A DNA stretch of 64,000 nucleotides from Cristatella mucedo (Eukaryota; Bryozoa; Phylactolaemata; Cristatellidae), in contig WPIO01000069.1 of the NCBI GenBank assembly GCA_009760855.2, positions 1,966,001 through 2,030,000 of the forward strand. Reading direction: 5' to 3'. The first letter of the stretch is position 1. Each line of letters starts with the position of its first letter. The notes beneath the pieces were generated by a model. The model made no database searches and was not told where the DNA came from. It saw only the letters and a list, made by a program, of their open reading frames with translations. Positions 62,001 through 64,000 of the stretch are shown piece by piece. The position numbers were made by a program, and so were the translations under genes.

Positions 62001-63437
62001 CAGTCTTTATTGATCTAGGGTTATTAAGGCTCAAAAATACTCGTTGGAGTGGTGTTGTTTATAGTCGGACTGTTTATTGATTTCACCCAGATTTCGGCTA
62101 AAGCAACCAGGACGAGAGAGCGATCAAAAGTCATTTCGTGTATTATTATAGATTATATTGCATATCGAACGTGCATTCGAAAAGACCGGCATTAAATGGT
62201 CTGCACTCGTAATAGTAGGCCTGATGACCGCCGAGTTCGAGTGATTGAAACTGGTTCTCGGGGAGGGAATAAATGGCAGTGCGGCATGAAACGACACCTA
62301 TATTACCAGGAAAGCTGAGCCGTAGGCCGCACAGATGGTTCCGTCTGGGTCCTTCTTTAGATAAACTCGGGTAATAAATTTCGGTAGCCGACATCTTACC
62401 AACCAAACGGACCACGGTAGCGTGACGGTAGCAGGGAGGCACGGTCATATCAAATGTACATGTTTCGTAACTGTTGATGAAACTAAGGCAGAATTACTAT
62501 GCATGTTCGTAAGGTGGGCATCCAGGGGCTCGAGTGGGCGATGGTGGTCTAATCGAGAACGAAGCCCCCACATGCGACTTGAGGTATTGGCAACTGCGGC
62601 TGTATTGTATTTTATGCAGGCAAACACAACCGAGCAAGCTTATGTAGATTCGTAGCAGCCGCCGTGGAAGCGGCGATAGAGCGCCAGTAAATAAAAGAAG
62701 AGAGAGTGAGTGAGGAGGGAGAATGAATAGCCTGCTTACTGGCAGATGCTCAGGCGGAAACTGGGTCGATGCAAGACTAGCCAGTCACGTGACCGCAGCC
62801 AACCCATTGCAATTAAATCCAGCTTAGTGTGCCGATAATGTCCACCTTCAGCGCCCAAGGCGGCGCTACTCAGCGAGCCCGGTGTCCCTGTGTAGTGGCA
62901 TAAGTCTAGCTGGGGCGGAACGACACTGTGGGCGTGCCCATGCCCACGGGCTAACGTAAGACCGACTGGGGCTTGGCTAAAGTAGCTGGCGGAGGCTATG
63001 CGTAACTAGTCACTACGTTTCTCAAGCACTGCGGCAAAACATCAATCACTCGAGCTTTAAAAAGGTCTTCTCTCTGGTGGTTTCCGTATTTGTTTGGGAG
63101 AAAATTCTGCAATGGACAACAAACACTGTCAGCGGTCGGTGTCGGTTGGCTATAATGGAGAAGGCTGTGCAGAAATAGAAAGCATATCTTTGTCGTAAGT
63201 ATTTGGACCTGTATCAACGCTTAAAGGTCTTCATAATTATCCACATGATTATAACTAAACTGTAAGTACTGCTACTGGATTTAACAATGATCGAGTCAGT
63301 TCAATAGATACAATGCCAATTAATCATGCGAACAATACTAGTCCTGTGGGTGCGGTAGCGAGTACTTCTAAAATTGGAGCATTATGCAAAAGAGGGCTGT
63401 TCAATGTAATGTCAAGCATAATAATGTTAAATATTTT
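62001..63437. other. Unassigned DNA
   Basis: No gene supported. A GCCAGTAAATAAAAGAAGAG segment near 62.68 kb resembles the end of an old insertion. Confidence 0.4.
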
Positions 63438-64000
63438 CGTCTGCAATTCTACAATGTCACAAAGACTATGTCGGTGTTACGCCAGAGAGTTTTCATAATG
63501 TCCACTACCACCCTAAGTTGCTTTCGGCACCACTTTGGTAGCCAACAGACTTCATTTACCGAAACTTATAGAAAACAGAAAGCATAGAAAAGTAAGAAGG
63601 GATTTAAATTAGTGAGTAATGTATAAGTGTAACTCAAGACGGCCGGAAATGATTTTACAAAGTCGGCAGCATTAGAGTAGTTTTCATTATATACAAATAG
63701 TAAAAGTGATTTCCACAGTCTAGGACCTGCAGAGTAAAGTCTTCTGTAGCCAGTGGTCTTTGAGCGGAGGCGGAGAAATGGAACAGCTAATTTATGGCCC
63801 AAACAGGGCCGAAGGAAACGAGGTGGTGAAAATTGATGAAGAAAATCAGCCACGTGTGGAGGAGGTGATACATGGCAGGCCTTGTGGGTCAGCCTAAAAA
63901 GTTTCTCGGCATCAGGTAATAACCGTCAGCCATCCTAGCCATTTTAGCTTAGAAGACACACATTAAAACGTCTGGGATTTGTAAACTAGCCTTGCCGCCA
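63438..64000 (-). repeat. LINE-B 3' part, running off the window
   Basis: CGTCTGCAATTCTACAATGT, GGTGTTACGCCAGAGAGTTT and, in minus-strand translation, HQFSPPRFLRPCLGHKLAVP and PRLWKSLLLFVYNENY match the LINE-B C-terminus. Decayed. Confidence 0.78.

Overview
The window is invertebrate animal (metazoan) nuclear DNA. The evidence is spliceosomal introns with GT-AG borders and mostly GTAAG or GTGAG donors, secreted chitin-binding domains, tRNA-derived SINEs, decayed non-LTR retrotransposons of the Jockey superfamily (CR1/L2-like), and long CT/GA microsatellites. I cannot name the species.

Region 1 (about 0.7-25.5 kb, minus strand) holds one large gene, rebuilt here exon by exon. A tiny signal-peptide exon lies behind a TATA-like box at 25.5 kb. 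It is followed by a short exon completing the N-terminus, a 177-codon Lys/Pro-rich repeat exon, and then 11 exons that each encode exactly one cysteine-rich chitin-binding-like domain (CBD1-CBD11). From CBD2 onward these alternate with 9 small Thr/Pro-rich linker exons. All 23 well-supported exons join in one open frame and all 22 introns are phase 1, so every internal exon is a symmetric 1-1 cassette. The predicted product is about 1,241 residues plus an uncertain C-terminus: a secreted, or possibly membrane-anchored, mucin-like chitin-binding protein. Its domain is not a textbook CBM14/peritrophin-A. It keeps the GLxFD...CN..hxVxC half but lacks one canonical cysteine and gains three others. 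This array is the most novel thing in the window.

Region 2 (25.5-27.5 kb) is a GC-rich upstream flank with a CTCF-like motif. A second such motif lies in intron 1.

Region 3 (27.5-48 kb and 57-64 kb) is a graveyard of two LINE families, called LINE-A and LINE-B here. LINE-A ends in a conserved stem-loop and a (TTA)n tail. Copies are nested up to three deep, and reading-frame continuity proves one nest. tRNA-derived SINEs with a (TTTA)n tail are scattered throughout, including in the gene's introns. One SINE appears fused to a LINE-A 3' end.

Region 4 (48-57 kb) is GC-rich around 49-52.4 kb, with a long CT microsatellite, a SINE, hairpins and unassigned sequence. I see no gene there that I can support.

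No rRNA genes, bona fide tRNA genes, CRISPR arrays or bacterial features are present. Exon borders are predictions from reading frame, splice consensus and domain periodicity. No transcript evidence was available.
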